Notes: generated by a model not told the origin, from the letters alone. Shown: positions 1 to 9,986, numbered from the stretch's first letter. The stretch: 64,000 nucleotides of DNA from Natronorubrum tibetense GA33 (GCF_000383975.1 NZ_KB913018.1:186001-250000); one strand, 5' to 3'. A program made the numbers and translations.

Positions 1-553
1 CGAGACAACTACAATCTTGGCAGAATTAGGTGTTGAACGCTCTCATGGGGCAGTTTGGAACTGGGTACATCGGCTGGCTGACAGCGGGTGCGACCCGCCT
101 GAGGCGCAGCCGAAGCGGGTCGCGGTTGACGAGACTGCTGTCAAGATCAATGGCGAGTGGTCTTGGCTGTACGCTGCAATAGACACCGAAACGAAGCTGA
201 TTCTCGATGTCGCGTTGTTTGGTCGGCATGGCACCGATCCGGCAGCTGCGTTTCTGCATCGACTCGACGAGAAATACGATCTCTCCGACACCGTATTTCT
301 CGTAGATCAATTCGGCTACCGGACTGCCCTTGCACGATTAGGGTTGAGCGGTCGGGTCAACTCTACCGAGAGAAACCTCATCGAAAAGTGGTTTCATACC
401 CTCAAAATGCGGATCGACCGCTTCCAAAACTCGTGGGTGGGCAGTCGGGCGAGTGCACGCGAATGATTTGAGCAATTCATGCATTACTACAACCGCCAGA
501 GACCGCACCAAGCTCTCGACGGCAAGACGCCGATCGAGGAGGTGCAGAACTAG
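1..553 (+). pseudogene. IS6-family transposase, truncated by window edge and nonsense-mutated
   Basis: The frame is open from base 2, so the 5' end lies outside the window. It encodes the DDE catalytic region of a small haloarchaeal IS6-type transposase: VDETAVKINGEWSWLYAAID, then the LFGRHGTDPAAAFLHRL block and the NLIEKWFHTLKMRIDRF block. At 464-466 a TGA replaces the Trp codon seen in the intact relative at 26545-27219 (REWLEQF there, RE-stop-FEQF here), after which the same frame continues through HYYNRQRPHQ to a TAG at 551-553. One nonsense mutation therefore removes the last 29 codons. This is a dead or near-dead copy. Confidence 0.85.
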
Positions 554-561
554 ACAGTGCC

Positions 562-814
562 GTACTGGATCTCCCGTCAAGTACTAGAGGCGGCCGTCGG
601 AATGGTATCATTCCCACCTGATACAGTCCAGCGATCATACCCTCTCGCAACGCCGGCAGCCCACAGGGGTTGCTGTGAATATAGGACATCCCACCATTAC
701 TCACCGCTGGGGGGTATCTGGCATTCACCCCCCACCCTACCTGCGTTCGGCGCTGTTGCCTGAGGGCAGGTGAATCCCATCGAATGTCTGTGAGCCATTG
801 TTATTTTGTGTGAA
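562..814 (-). repeat. Dispersed 250-260 bp repeat, copy 1 (TnpB 3' tail plus structured RNA candidate)
   Basis: This block matches 9987-10241 over its whole length at roughly 80-85% by eye, with only small indels. Read on the minus strand it starts with a short frame ending GIHLPSGNSAERR-stop. Its differences from the other copy (GIHLPSGNGAESR-stop) include silent third positions, as expected of a former protein C-terminus. The stop is followed by G-rich and C-rich inverted segments and a hairpin with GGAATG/CATTCC arms near 602-617. In copy 2 the arms are GGAAC/GTTCC, a paired change. Possible readings are the 3' end of a TnpB gene with its overlapping guide RNA (reRNA), or a MITE derived from one. 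The repeat is seen; the RNA role is inferred. Confidence 0.6.
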
Positions 815-848
815 TTGAGAGTCCAATTCTGAGTCGACAGATAAGCAA

Positions 849-883
849 GGCGAATGTCTGGGGCTTGCTCCCGAGGCGGTTCA
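849..883. repeat. Orphan IS200/IS605-type terminal hairpin
   Basis: An imperfect hairpin with arms around CTGGGGCTTGCTCCCGAGG is followed by the sequence GCGGTTCAC. The same hairpin-plus-TTCAC signature closes the IS605-like element at 36864-36893 and recurs near 9060, 10239 and 39940. No transposase lies beside this copy, so it is a relic end. Confidence 0.5.
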
Positions 884-1013
884 CAGGGGGCTGACTTGGT
901 AGCAGATCTAGTACACTCAATACGAATCGGCCAGGAGAGCGAACCAGAGCCAGTGATCCATCGATCGACGGATCGTAGAAACGTTTACCCAGTTACAGAC
1001 GGTACTGACGAGT

Positions 1014-1289
1014 ATGGCGACAGCCGTCAAGGTCGACGAGGACGCGAAGTCACGGCTTGAGGAACTCCAGGCGGAGATCCGACTGCAGACCGGACGGAAC
1101 GTCACCCAACAGGAACTCCTCACGCGAATCATTGACGGTGCGTACGAATCACGTGACGAGGTCATCAATTCGTTCCGAGAGTCGACGGTCCCGCTCTCGG
1201 AGAGCGAAAAGGAGACCATGCGTCGCGGTCGCTTCCGATCCGGTGTCGACACCGATGAAACGGATGTCGACGACGTGCTGTACGGATGA
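1014..1289 (+). CDS. VapB-type antitoxin
   Basis: A 91-residue acidic protein. Its first half (VKVDEDAKSRLEELQAEIRL, then NVTQQELLTRIIDGAYE) has the short strand plus two helices of ribbon-helix-helix antitoxins, which bind DNA as dimers; the tail is disordered-looking and acidic, as expected for the toxin-neutralising part. The stop overlaps the start of the PIN gene by 4 bp (ATGA), the usual layout of a VapBC operon. It should repress its own promoter together with the toxin. The family call rests on pattern and context. Confidence 0.75.
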   Translation: MATAVKVDEDAKSRLEELQAEIRLQTGRNVTQQELLTRIIDGAYESRDEVINSFRESTVPLSESEKETMRRGRFRSGVDTDETDVDDVLYG

Positions 1290-1735
1290 CGGTACTGATC
1301 GATACGGGTGTACTCTACGCGGAGCAGGACCTCGATGCGTCCAGACACGATGCAGCTACTGACGCTCTCGAGAGCGTTTACGACGGCGAGTTCGGACAGC
1401 CGTACGTGAGTGACTACATCTACGACGAAGCCGTGACGCTGACACTCATGCGAAGCGGATTGTTCACGCCGGCGAAGGAACTCGGCTCGAAGTTGCGCGG
1501 TGTCGATCCGTATCCGTCGACCTACGAAATACTTCGCGTTTCGGCTGCCGTCTTCGCCGATGCCGTCGACGTTTTCGAGCAGTACGACGATCAGGAGTTA
1601 AGTTTCACCGATGCAACGACGGTCGCACTGTGTCGACGCCACGATATTGACGTTGTCCTGAGTTTCGACGACGACTTCGATGGAATCGTGACCCGGATCG
1701 ATCCGATGGAGTTCGCAGAGATCGACGATCGATAG
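1286..1735 (+). CDS. VapC-type PIN-domain ribonuclease toxin
   Basis: 149 residues, normal length for a single PIN domain. The acidic metal ligands are visible in order: LIDTGVLYA at the N-terminus, DEAVTL near residue 50, SFTDATTVALCRRHDIDVVL, and SFDDDFDG near the C-terminus. PIN toxins cleave RNA, often tRNA, when freed from their antitoxin. It is translationally coupled to the upstream antitoxin by a 4-bp overlap. The pair looks intact, with no broken codon or missing ligand. Confidence 0.82.
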   Translation: MTVLIDTGVLYAEQDLDASRHDAATDALESVYDGEFGQPYVSDYIYDEAVTLTLMRSGLFTPAKELGSKLRGVDPYPSTYEILRVSAAVFADAVDVFEQYDDQELSFTDATTVALCRRHDIDVVLSFDDDFDGIVTRIDPMEFAEIDDR

Positions 1736-2077
1736 CTTTAATCAGAGGTCTTCGTCTCGAGATCCGGCTGGGACACGGTAACGTTCAGAAGGGGAACTGG
1801 CCGAGCTCAGCGGGAGGTGATCCATCATACCAAACGACCCGACATCATGTTCGACGAGACCGCGAATGGCAGTAGTACTGACCCCGATCCCAGTGCCAAG
1901 GAGATTGCAATAGCACTACAATGAGTAGCACACGCGACCATCTCGATTATCTGTTACAGCCATCTGTAATAGATATCTGTTTTCAACATTCTACAGAGAT
2001 TGTCTGAAACTGGTAGGGAGTATTAGCCCACGGCTAAAGCCGTGCGGTTTTTTCTTGTATTCCCTATAATCCCGCAG
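1736..2077. other. Intergenic region with relic repeats
   Basis: No convincing gene. It contains the TTACAG palindromic repeat (1921-1979) and, at about 2029-2051, a perfect short hairpin (CACGGCT-AA-AGCCGTG) followed on the plus strand by six T residues. The hairpin could be an IS200/IS605-type end or a terminator; it sits just beyond the 3' end of the surface-protein gene. Confidence 0.5.
1921..1979. repeat. TTACAG-type palindromic repeat, copy A
   Basis: A 59-bp block about 85% identical (9 differences) to 11509-11567. Its core consists of tandem, partly palindromic units of the form ATCTGTTACAG / ATCTGTAATAGA. Related cores occur at 28322-28359, 41585-41635 and 41796-41832. Confidence 0.7.
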
Positions 2078-5000
2078 CTACCGAAACGACGGTGGTGACC
2101 GTGAACCTGCCGTACCGTTTCGGTGCAGTCTGAGGAGTGCAACGACGATCACGGCGAGGAGTGTAACGACGACACTGAATCCTGGCACGCTATCAGTGTC
2201 GTCATCGGGACTGTCTCCTGTCTCGACATCATCAGCCGCGTCATCAGCGAAGTCCTCGTCAGTGTCAGCGTCGTCAGCCGCGTCACTCTCAGAGTCGTCT
2301 TCTGCGTCGGTCTCGTCACTGTCGAGCCCAACGGCGAACGCAGAGAAACCCGACGTGGTGGCCTCAATCGTGACCGCCTCGTTGATTTCATCCACAACTG
2401 CGGTCTCGAGTGGCGTCCACTCGTTCTCGACGTGGTGATAGACCGTTAGATCCGATGCCGTCCCATTGTAGTCGGACAGGATCTCTTCAGGGACCGTCAC
2501 CGTGAGTGTCGTCTCCGCAAATGAGCCAGCAGCGTCGTGTGTGACAGAGAAGTAGCCGATCGCGTCTGTGTTGGCCTCAAGTGACGGTGACTCAGCCCCG
2601 ATGGAATCCAGCGTAGGGCCCTGACGAACCTCAAAGCGATCGTCGACGTCACTGGCGAGACGCATTTCGAGTCGGTCGAGGCTGACCTCACCTGACTCCA
2701 CCCCGTCCGCCGAGACGAACTCGAGGTCGACGGATCCACCCGCAGATGCGACGATATCGATACTGGACTGGGAGCCGTCACCGTGCTCACTGTGTGTGAC
2801 CGTCGCTGAGAGATCATCCCCAGTTCGAACGAAGCCGGTGACGTCACCCGAGATCGAACTCGTCGGTCCAGTGGACAAGGACGGGGCGGGACGTGGTTCG
2901 ATCACGAACACCGGACCACTCACAGTCGAGTCGTTGAGCGTGATCGCCGTTGGACCATCGTCGACTACCACAACGAAGTCATTGCTCGATCCGACGTCGG
3001 TGCCGTTGATCGCTGCAGAAACGTTCTGCGAACCGAACGGCGCCGCAAGCGTGTATTCGCTCGGATCCTGTTCGGTGACGTTCCCGTCGATTGTGTGGGA
3101 GGTGATGTATTCGGACTCGTTTTCAGCAGAGATCCAGACCTCGAGCTCTTCATCGTCCTCGAATTGGCTGGCTGTTTCGTTATCGAAGAAGAGTTCACCT
3201 GTAACAGTTCCTTCACCGACGATATCGAATCCGGCGGCCGTTTGCTCTGCACTGATCACGGAGACGACTTCTGAGCTGATGTCGAAATCACTCGGCTCTC
3301 CAACGGCCGTCTCGAGGACGTCGATCGAGACCGTGTACGGAGCGAACGGAAGCTCCTCGAACTCATAGGCGACGCCGTCAGTCGCAGTCGAATTGAGCGT
3401 GAGTTCGGTTGCGTTGCGTTCTCCTTCGGTCTCGCTTTTGGCTTCGATTTCGAGGGTCAGTTCACCATCGTCGAGGACGGCAGCGGTGCCGGTATCGACT
3501 GTTACCGACCCTGTGAAGGCACCCTCGCCAGAAATTAGCGCACTGGTCGTTTCTGTGCCTCTGTCAAGGACGGTCCGATCGCCAACAAACTCGATCTCGT
3601 TCGTGTCGACATCGAAGTCGTCGACGGTGCCGACATCGGTCGCCGTCACCACTGCGGTGGTGTTGACCGTCCCGTACGGAAGCTCAATCGTATCGTTCGC
3701 TGGCTCCGAATCGAGATCGTCCATCCCGACGTCGATGGTAGTCGTTCGTCGCTCCTCGAGTTTGTCTTCGAACGTGAAGGTGAGTTCGATGCGTTCGCCA
3801 TCCGCAAGGACGTCACCGATGCCAGCAGTAATGCCAGCCTGAACGTCGACAGTACCCGTTGCCCCTGCCTCGACATCGCTGAACCGGGCTGTCGACGCAT
3901 CGAGTGTAACGGTGTTTCCGTCGGCAAACGTGAGGTCGAAGTCGTCGGCGAGTCCGAGGTCAGTCTCCGTGACATCGACGGCGACCGCGTACTCGTCGAA
4001 CGGAACTCCCTCGAACTCGACGTCTCCGGCGGCAGTTCCACCCGAGATGGTGACCGATTGCGTCTCGCTCACCCCGTGTTCCCCCTCGAGGGCGACTGTG
4101 AATGTAATACCATCGTCCTGTTCGAGCGTGTCGAGTGCGCCCTCGGTTCGCTCATCGAACGTGATAGTGCCCTCGACGGTTCCGTTACCCGCCGCCTCGA
4201 AGTTCAGGCCGTCGGTCGCCTCTCCAGCAACCGTCACCTCGTCGCCACCGAGAACGTCGATATCGAAGTCAGTCGTCTCGCCGGTATCCGTCTCGACGAC
4301 GAGCGCGGAGAGGTTGTAGTGGGCGAACGGGACGTCCTCGAGTTCGTACGTGGCGTCCGACTGATCGACCGCGACGGTCGTCAGTATCGACTCGTTGTGT
4401 GCGTCAGTCGTGGCAGTAATCTCGACGAGCGCTTCGTCATCGTCGTCGAACACTGCCGCGGTCCCATCAGCGAGTGACACCGAACCCACGATCGACCCCA
4501 CACCATCGAGTTCAACCGTCTCTGTGGCATCGACCTCAGCTCCGACGACGAGGGTGCCCACGTCGATCTCGGCTGCATCAAACTCGGTGTTCCCGTCAAC
4601 GGCATCGACATTTACGGTATAGGTCCCCGTCTGGGCACCGGCATCGAAGTCAGCTGCCACCATCACGAGGGCTGTCCCGTTTGCTTCAGCGTCGACGACA
4701 GTGTTGTTCTGATCGACTACCTCACCAGTCGCATCGAGGAGTTCGAACTCGACGATTGTCTCCTCGCCCGGTGGGACGACGAGGCCGGCGTCGACCTCAA
4801 CGGTCGCTGGCTCCGGCACGAGCGATAGCGTTTCAACTGTGCGCTCGGCACCCGGTGCCAGAACTTGATCGACGGCAATCGTATCCGCCCCGTACGCTTG
4901 GTTTCCACCGGTCGCCACAGCCATCACCTCGTAGGATCCAGTCTCGACGTCCGTATCACTGAAGGCTGCAGTGAGCGTCACCTCGTCGGTCTCGATTTCG

Positions 5001-8000
5001 TCTCCGCCGACGGTGGTTTCGCTCTCATCGACGACGAGCCCATCCACAGTATCAACCAGGGAAAACGTCACCGTCGTCTCCTCGCCTGGTTCGGCGTTAA
5101 GCGTCGCCCGTGCATCAACCGTTGCAGCCGCAGCCGTGAGGACAACATCGTCGGCGAGTTCGTGCTCATTGGGTCGCAGTTCGCCGAACTGCACGTCTGT
5201 TGGCTCGTAGTTCTCGTTTCCACCGACAGCGGAGACGACAACCTCGTAGTCATTTTCGACGCCGACGTCATCATCGGTGAAGTCGAGGTCGAAGGCCACT
5301 GTCTCGAGGTCCGTCGTAGCGGCCCCAGCCGATTCGATTGTCGACGCCAGTTCGGTGTCCGTCTCAGCGTTTCGCAGCACGAACTCGATATCGGTCTCCT
5401 CACCGGGAGCTGCCTCGAGTGTTGCGTCGACGGTAACGGTTGAATTGACGGGTTTGAGGGGGTCCTCGAACGTCACCGTTTCCACACCACCAGGGACAGC
5501 CTCGGCCGTCGCTTCGACACCGTCCGTCTCGTACTCGTCTGCCGAGATCGCCACGGTGTACTCGTCGTCGAACCCGAGCGCATCGACGGGGTCGAACTCA
5601 ATGACAACGTCACTATCGCCGTCATGGACGGATACCTGCTCCATTTCGAGGACCGTTTCGCTCGAGTCACGCAGTTCGAACTCGAGGACGGCATCGGGAA
5701 CGGTCACGTTGAGGTCGGCCTCGGCGGTGAGGGTGGCTGACTCGGCCTCGAGAAGGAGGTCGTCTCCATCGAGTGTCACCGTCTCACCGGGGGCGACGTA
5801 CGTCTCGACGACGGTACTTTCGTATCCATCGGCGCTCACCGACACCGAGAATACCTCGTCGGCGTTCATCGGTTCGACAGGCTCGAATAAGACCGGCTGG
5901 GAGCGTGTCGTCTCGCCTTCTGCAAACTCGACGGTGACGGAGTCGCCACCCACGTCGTACGTGACGTTGATGCCACCGCTCGGTGCGTCGGTATCGAGTT
6001 CGGCGTCGAGCAAGACGGTTCCGTCCTGCGCTGTCAGTTCGAGCAGGTCCGACTCGACTGACGTCGTCTGCCCCGGATCGAACGCGATGGCTGGCAGGCT
6101 GGCACCGTCGTAGCCCGCCGCGCTCACGTCGATTTCATACTCCGAGCTGGGGTCGAGGTCGTCGAACACGACCGGGTCGACCGCAGTCTCGCCCTCGTCG
6201 ACGGGAACTGTCTCCGAAATGTCCTCGCCGACGAGTTCGTACGTCACTTCGAAGGCGTCTGTCGGTGCCTTGATGTTCAGCCGTGCTTCGGCCTCGATCG
6301 CCCCGTCTTGGGCATCGAGCTGTCCGACGTCGACGCTGTCGGTCTCGCCAGGCGGAACGTACACTGTCGTGCTGGCTGCGTCGTAGCCCACAGCATCGAC
6401 CGTCACGGTGTACTGATCGCCAAAGTCGATCGCGCCGATATCCGTGAGCGTCTTCTCGAACTGTTTAACCCCTCGACCGAGTTCAAGGATCGCTGAACCG
6501 TCCGAACTGCCGGGGACGGCCACGTCCACGGAGAGCGCGAAGCCGTCCTCGGGCGCGTCGAGTTCGAGTTCGCCGTCGACGGCGATCGTCACGTCGTCTG
6601 CCTCGAGCGCGAGAACTACCGTCTCGTCGCCATCAGCATCGTCAAGATGCTCGACCACACCCGACTCGTATCCCCCGTCGACATCCGTTACTTCGATCGC
6701 ATACTCACCCGGATCGAGCACGATATCTTCGCCGAAGATCACGGACACCTCGCCGTCGCCATTGACTGTTTCAGCCTCAGTAGTGGTGACCGTATTCCCC
6801 GCTTCGTCCTGCAGTTCGACCGTAATGGCAACGCCGCCGGGCGCGTCGACCGCGAGGTCGACGGTAGTATCGATCACGACGTTATTGTCCACTGCAAACA
6901 CCGCCTGATCCTCGGGTTGGCCGCTCGAGTCGGGGAGATTCGCGGTGACGGTAACGTCCTCACCAAAGTCGTCTTCGGCGGGACTGTACGTCGTGCTGGC
7001 GGTCCCGTGTTCGTCGGTACTCCCATCGACATCGCTGAGTGTGGCTTCGTTGTCAGTTGAGAAGCCAACGGCGACGCCCTCCTGGGGGTTGTCCGCCGAA
7101 AACGGCGCTTCGAACGTCACCGTCGCGGTGAGTTCGTTCTCACCCGTTGGGTTGATCGATTCGGTTTCCGCTGTGAACTCGATCGACAGCTCCGGTTCGG
7201 AGACCTCGATTAATTGGGAGGCCGAAAGGGTCGAGTCCGCGTCGACTTCGACGCCGACCTCGACGTCCGTCTCCCAGTCGCCGTCGCCGACCTCATAAGA
7301 GACAGTCGCCTCACCGTGCTCGTCAGTCTCGCTGGCTGTGTTGAGCAACTGGCCGTCGACACCATCAAGCGAAAATGAGACCGGGACTCCGTTGATCGGG
7401 TTCTCACTCGTGAGCGTCGCGGTCAGCTCGACCGTGTTTGCCTCGCCACCGCTAACCGCATCGATGGTTCCGTCGGCGTTGAGCGCCGACTCGTCGAGTG
7501 CGAACTCGACGGAAACGGGATTGACAGCTACGGAACCGTCATCAGCGATTGCGCCATCAGCGTCGAGCGTAACCGTAACCTCGCCGTCTGCGTCCTGAAT
7601 GGCGGCGGTGTACGCACCCGTAATCACGCCGTTCTCGCTGCTCGTGACCGTCTCCTCGTCGAACGTGCCACCCCCGTCCGTCTCGAGCGTTACCGCTACT
7701 CCGTCGATCCCATCACCAGCGGTGTCGAGGACCTGTGCTTCGATGGCCACCGACTCGCCAGGGTCGATCGCGTCCGGCTCGAGAACGGTCCCCGTAATCC
7801 GGTCAGGAACCGCTTCGACCGTTACCTCGATGCTATCGGTATCATCGGTCAGCTCGGTACTCACGGCGACCGATTCGGTTTGGGCCGAGAGCGCGGTCGT
7901 CGCCCCGTCGGCGAGCACCTCGAGTGAGGTCGCCGCGCCGTTTTCGTCGAAGGAAACCCCTTCAAGGGTCACCGATTCGTCTTGACCGTCGAGGGCGTCG

Positions 8001-8938
8001 ACGCCGAACGTGACGTCGGCCTCGCCGGTAAACGGACTGCCCACGATGCTGACGGCGTTCTCGAGGTCGATCTCGAGTGGCGAACCTTGTTCGACCGTTT
8101 GGTCGGCAGCAACATCGACGGTCTCGAGTCCGGGGTTCCTGTTGACCTCGAACGTCGAGGTGAACTGTTCGGCGTCCTCGCCGGTTTCGTCGGCTGCGTC
8201 GATCGTTACAGTGACCGGCCCGTCGGAGTACGATTCTGGTGGATCGATCGTCAGCGTCTCGTCGCTGTAAGTGACGGCTCCATCGTCGAGTCCGGCGTTG
8301 GTGAGCACCGATCCATCGGCGTCAGTCACGGAAACGTCGATCGAGTCCTCGTCGACAGTCGTCCCTTTGTCAGCGAGGTCAACAGTGAACGACTGTTCGG
8401 GGTCGTCGACGATCGAGCCATCCCCGGGAGATGGGTTCTCAATTGTCGGCCCCTCGCTGTTTATGATGAACGTCGCCGTGTCGTCTGGGCTTCCGTAATC
8501 TATGAAATTACCGCCTCCAGTAACGAACACAGTTGCTTCACCGTCGGCGGGTGGACCTCCTCTGAAGTCATCTACCAAGTCGATTTCCGTTGTGTACGTC
8601 TCGCTAAAACTCTCTGTCTGAATCACTCCACTTCGGTCTCCCTCGCTGTCCTCGATTCCAAAGTTTACGGTCGAGCCCGAAAAATAGCTGTAGGAAACGG
8701 TGATCGTCCCGTCCGATTCGACCGGTGTTTCGGAGTCGATCGAGAGGTCCGAACCGAGTCCGACAGCGGTCCCCCCAAGTGCGATGATCCCCCCTCCCAG
8801 TAATACGACCACGAGAGCGGCAACAAGCAACATACGAAGACCGATCGCTCGCTGAACGAGCCACCTACGTCTAACGTGTCGTCGCAAAATGTCGACAAGC
8901 CCCCCTTGTGATGACTCGTTTTTTGTCCCGTTATCCAT
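2078..8938 (-). CDS. Giant PGF-CTERM-anchored surface protein with Ig-like repeats
   Basis: A 2,286-residue, highly acidic extracellular protein. Basic N-terminus (RRHVRRRWLVQR), then a hydrophobic segment at about residues 33-58. Residues about 380-685 hold three Big_1/invasin-like modules (for example INGVPVSFSLDGVDGQ and DEHGEATVSY). Residues about 690-1480 are beta-rich repeats of 80-110 residues built around PGEET-type and ADGYES/AAGYDG turns. Residues about 1480-2000 are four or five related modules with a DGTAAVFDDD/VEGTITFDE core. A PGF-pre-PGF-like domain at about 2020-2205 includes TTSGFSAFAVG. An Asp/Ser-rich linker and the C-terminal sorting signal SVPGFSVVVTLLAVIVVALL (PGF at 2252-2254) follow. 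PGF-CTERM proteins are processed by archaeosortase A and attached to lipid. Likely roles are adhesion or an S-layer-associated stalk; no enzymatic domain is seen. Confidence 0.85.
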   Translation of the reverse strand: MDNGTKNESSQGGLVDILRRHVRRRWLVQRAIGLRMLLVAALVVVLLGGGIIALGGTAVGLGSDLSIDSETPVESDGTITVSYSYFSGSTVNFGIEDSEGDRSGVIQTESFSETYTTEIDLVDDFRGGPPADGEATVFVTGGGNFIDYGSPDDTATFIINSEGPTIENPSPGDGSIVDDPEQSFTVDLADKGTTVDEDSIDVSVTDADGSVLTNAGLDDGAVTYSDETLTIDPPESYSDGPVTVTIDAADETGEDAEQFTSTFEVNRNPGLETVDVAADQTVEQGSPLEIDLENAVSIVGSPFTGEADVTFGVDALDGQDESVTLEGVSFDENGAATSLEVLADGATTALSAQTESVAVSTELTDDTDSIEVTVEAVPDRITGTVLEPDAIDPGESVAIEAQVLDTAGDGIDGVAVTLETDGGGTFDEETVTSSENGVITGAYTAAIQDADGEVTVTLDADGAIADDGSVAVNPVSVEFALDESALNADGTIDAVSGGEANTVELTATLTSENPINGVPVSFSLDGVDGQLLNTASETDEHGEATVSYEVGDGDWETDVEVGVEVDADSTLSASQLIEVSEPELSIEFTAETESINPTGENELTATVTFEAPFSADNPQEGVAVGFSTDNEATLSDVDGSTDEHGTASTTYSPAEDDFGEDVTVTANLPDSSGQPEDQAVFAVDNNVVIDTTVDLAVDAPGGVAITVELQDEAGNTVTTTEAETVNGDGEVSVIFGEDIVLDPGEYAIEVTDVDGGYESGVVEHLDDADGDETVVLALEADDVTIAVDGELELDAPEDGFALSVDVAVPGSSDGSAILELGRGVKQFEKTLTDIGAIDFGDQYTVTVDAVGYDAASTTVYVPPGETDSVDVGQLDAQDGAIEAEARLNIKAPTDAFEVTYELVGEDISETVPVDEGETAVDPVVFDDLDPSSEYEIDVSAAGYDGASLPAIAFDPGQTTSVESDLLELTAQDGTVLLDAELDTDAPSGGINVTYDVGGDSVTVEFAEGETTRSQPVLFEPVEPMNADEVFSVSVSADGYESTVVETYVAPGETVTLDGDDLLLEAESATLTAEADLNVTVPDAVLEFELRDSSETVLEMEQVSVHDGDSDVVIEFDPVDALGFDDEYTVAISADEYETDGVEATAEAVPGGVETVTFEDPLKPVNSTVTVDATLEAAPGEETDIEFVLRNAETDTELASTIESAGAATTDLETVAFDLDFTDDDVGVENDYEVVVSAVGGNENYEPTDVQFGELRPNEHELADDVVLTAAAATVDARATLNAEPGEETTVTFSLVDTVDGLVVDESETTVGGDEIETDEVTLTAAFSDTDVETGSYEVMAVATGGNQAYGADTIAVDQVLAPGAERTVETLSLVPEPATVEVDAGLVVPPGEETIVEFELLDATGEVVDQNNTVVDAEANGTALVMVAADFDAGAQTGTYTVNVDAVDGNTEFDAAEIDVGTLVVGAEVDATETVELDGVGSIVGSVSLADGTAAVFDDDDEALVEITATTDAHNESILTTVAVDQSDATYELEDVPFAHYNLSALVVETDTGETTDFDIDVLGGDEVTVAGEATDGLNFEAAGNGTVEGTITFDERTEGALDTLEQDDGITFTVALEGEHGVSETQSVTISGGTAAGDVEFEGVPFDEYAVAVDVTETDLGLADDFDLTFADGNTVTLDASTARFSDVEAGATGTVDVQAGITAGIGDVLADGERIELTFTFEDKLEERRTTTIDVGMDDLDSEPANDTIELPYGTVNTTAVVTATDVGTVDDFDVDTNEIEFVGDRTVLDRGTETTSALISGEGAFTGSVTVDTGTAAVLDDGELTLEIEAKSETEGERNATELTLNSTATDGVAYEFEELPFAPYTVSIDVLETAVGEPSDFDISSEVVSVISAEQTAAGFDIVGEGTVTGELFFDNETASQFEDDEELEVWISAENESEYITSHTIDGNVTEQDPSEYTLAAPFGSQNVSAAINGTDVGSSNDFVVVVDDGPTAITLNDSTVSGPVFVIEPRPAPSLSTGPTSSISGDVTGFVRTGDDLSATVTHSEHGDGSQSSIDIVASAGGSVDLEFVSADGVESGEVSLDRLEMRLASDVDDRFEVRQGPTLDSIGAESPSLEANTDAIGYFSVTHDAAGSFAETTLTVTVPEEILSDYNGTASDLTVYHHVENEWTPLETAVVDEINEAVTIEATTSGFSAFAVGLDSDETDAEDDSESDAADDADTDEDFADDAADDVETGDSPDDDTDSVPGFSVVVTLLAVIVVALLRLHRNGTAGSRSPPSFR

Positions 8939-8956
8939 ACCGTCCGCTCAGCAAGG

Positions 8957-8967
8957 TAGTTATAAGT
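8957..8967 (-). promoter_or_regulatory. TATA box of the surface-protein gene
   Basis: TTATAA reads on the minus strand at 8965-8960, about 24 bp from the ATG at 8938. That spacing would put transcription initiation at or very near the start codon, consistent with a leaderless mRNA. Confidence 0.5.
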
Positions 8968-9059
8968 ACTCGATACCAGCATGGGGTGGTCACACGGCCA
9001 ACTAGATAGTTACCCGACCACTTCGACAACTGGCCAGTGTCCACGACGACGCCCCGCCT

Positions 9060-9095
9060 GTGAAGTACCTCGGGGACAAGCCCCCGAGGCTTCAC
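9060..9095. repeat. Orphan IS200/IS605-type hairpin end
   Basis: A long palindrome with outer arms GTGAAG and CTTCAC and inner arms CCTCGGGG and CCCCGAGG around ACAAGC. It is the same kind of end as that flanking the TnpB element at 36.9 kb, but no transposase gene is adjacent. Confidence 0.6.
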
Positions 9096-9165
9096 CGTCT
9101 TGTCCGTGTCGCCTAGAAATGGGCGGACGGACGCAAACAAATGTAATTCGATAGCAGCCAGAGGA

Positions 9166-9804
9166 CTAGAAGAGTTCGTCGAGAGGACGGTCGGCACCGT
9201 CTTCGGTCTCGGCGTCTTCATCCGGCTCAATAGGGGGTGCATCGAAGAGTCGGCTACCACCGCGTTTTCGGGCAGTGAGCACGTCATCGATCATTGCCTC
9301 TGTTTCGTCGTCTATATCTGGAATTTTGAGGGCTTCACTCACGTCTTCTGGCAGGTCTGGTCGGAGCGCATCCTGATGCCGTTCGATTTTCTTAGTCAGG
9401 TAGAGATTTTCCTGTAGGGCACGCAGAACTGGGACGTACCGGAGGTAGCTGTACTCATCTAAGAGGGTGATCCCGTAGCTGGTGAACCCCCAGAACTCCC
9501 GTGGATCATTTTGTCCGGCCTCATCTCCACGGTATTTGTACTTCGTCACTACCTGCTTCTCTGCAAGCCGGTCAAGGTGCTCCCGAATAGTGGAGCGGTT
9601 CTTGGGCACAAGGTATTCGAGTTCGTCGAGCGTCGCCAAGTATTTTGGATGCCCAAGCACGGCTTGGATGATATGGTAGCGGGTTTCTTGCGTGAGGAAT
9701 TGGTGGGCCCGTCGCTGTTTCTCGATCGGCAAAACGTCGTCACCACCAAATGGATCTGCCTCGCCGCCGACCGGATTTCGTGGGCTCCCCGCACCATTGC
9801 TCAT
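9166..9804 (-). CDS. Winged-helix DNA-binding regulator
   Basis: 212 residues. After a disordered N-terminus, residues about 32-95 form a winged helix (QETRYHIIQAVLGHPKYLAT, then NRSTIREHLDRLAEKQVVTK as the recognition helix and wing entry). A second region, LYLTKKIERHQDALRP, looks helical, and the C-terminal third is acidic and low-complexity. The layout resembles ArsR-like haloarchaeal regulators found on plasmids and near mobile elements. Target genes cannot be told from sequence. It is transcribed away from the repeat at 9987-10241. Confidence 0.7.
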   Translation of the reverse strand: MSNGAGSPRNPVGGEADPFGGDDVLPIEKQRRAHQFLTQETRYHIIQAVLGHPKYLATLDELEYLVPKNRSTIREHLDRLAEKQVVTKYKYRGDEAGQNDPREFWGFTSYGITLLDEYSYLRYVPVLRALQENLYLTKKIERHQDALRPDLPEDVSEALKIPDIDDETEAMIDDVLTARKRGGSRLFDAPPIEPDEDAETEDGADRPLDELF

Positions 9805-9986
9805 ACGTGTCCGTTCCGTCTCTACTCATGTGACTGTTCGAGATGTGTAAAGGGCAACCATCGTTCGGAGGGCAGTTCGTTTGTTCCTATCGACGAATGG
9901 GTGATCCGCAACGAGCAATCTCATTAGAGAACACCGTGTGCGAAACATTAACAAGCACGAGCATAGACTGGTGAGATGACGGGGAC

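Noticed and set aside
2029-2056. Hairpin plus T-run as a dedicated terminator of the toxin operon
   Set aside because: It lies about 300 bp beyond the vapC stop and resembles IS200/IS605-type ends; it may terminate transcription, but assignment to vapC is not supported.
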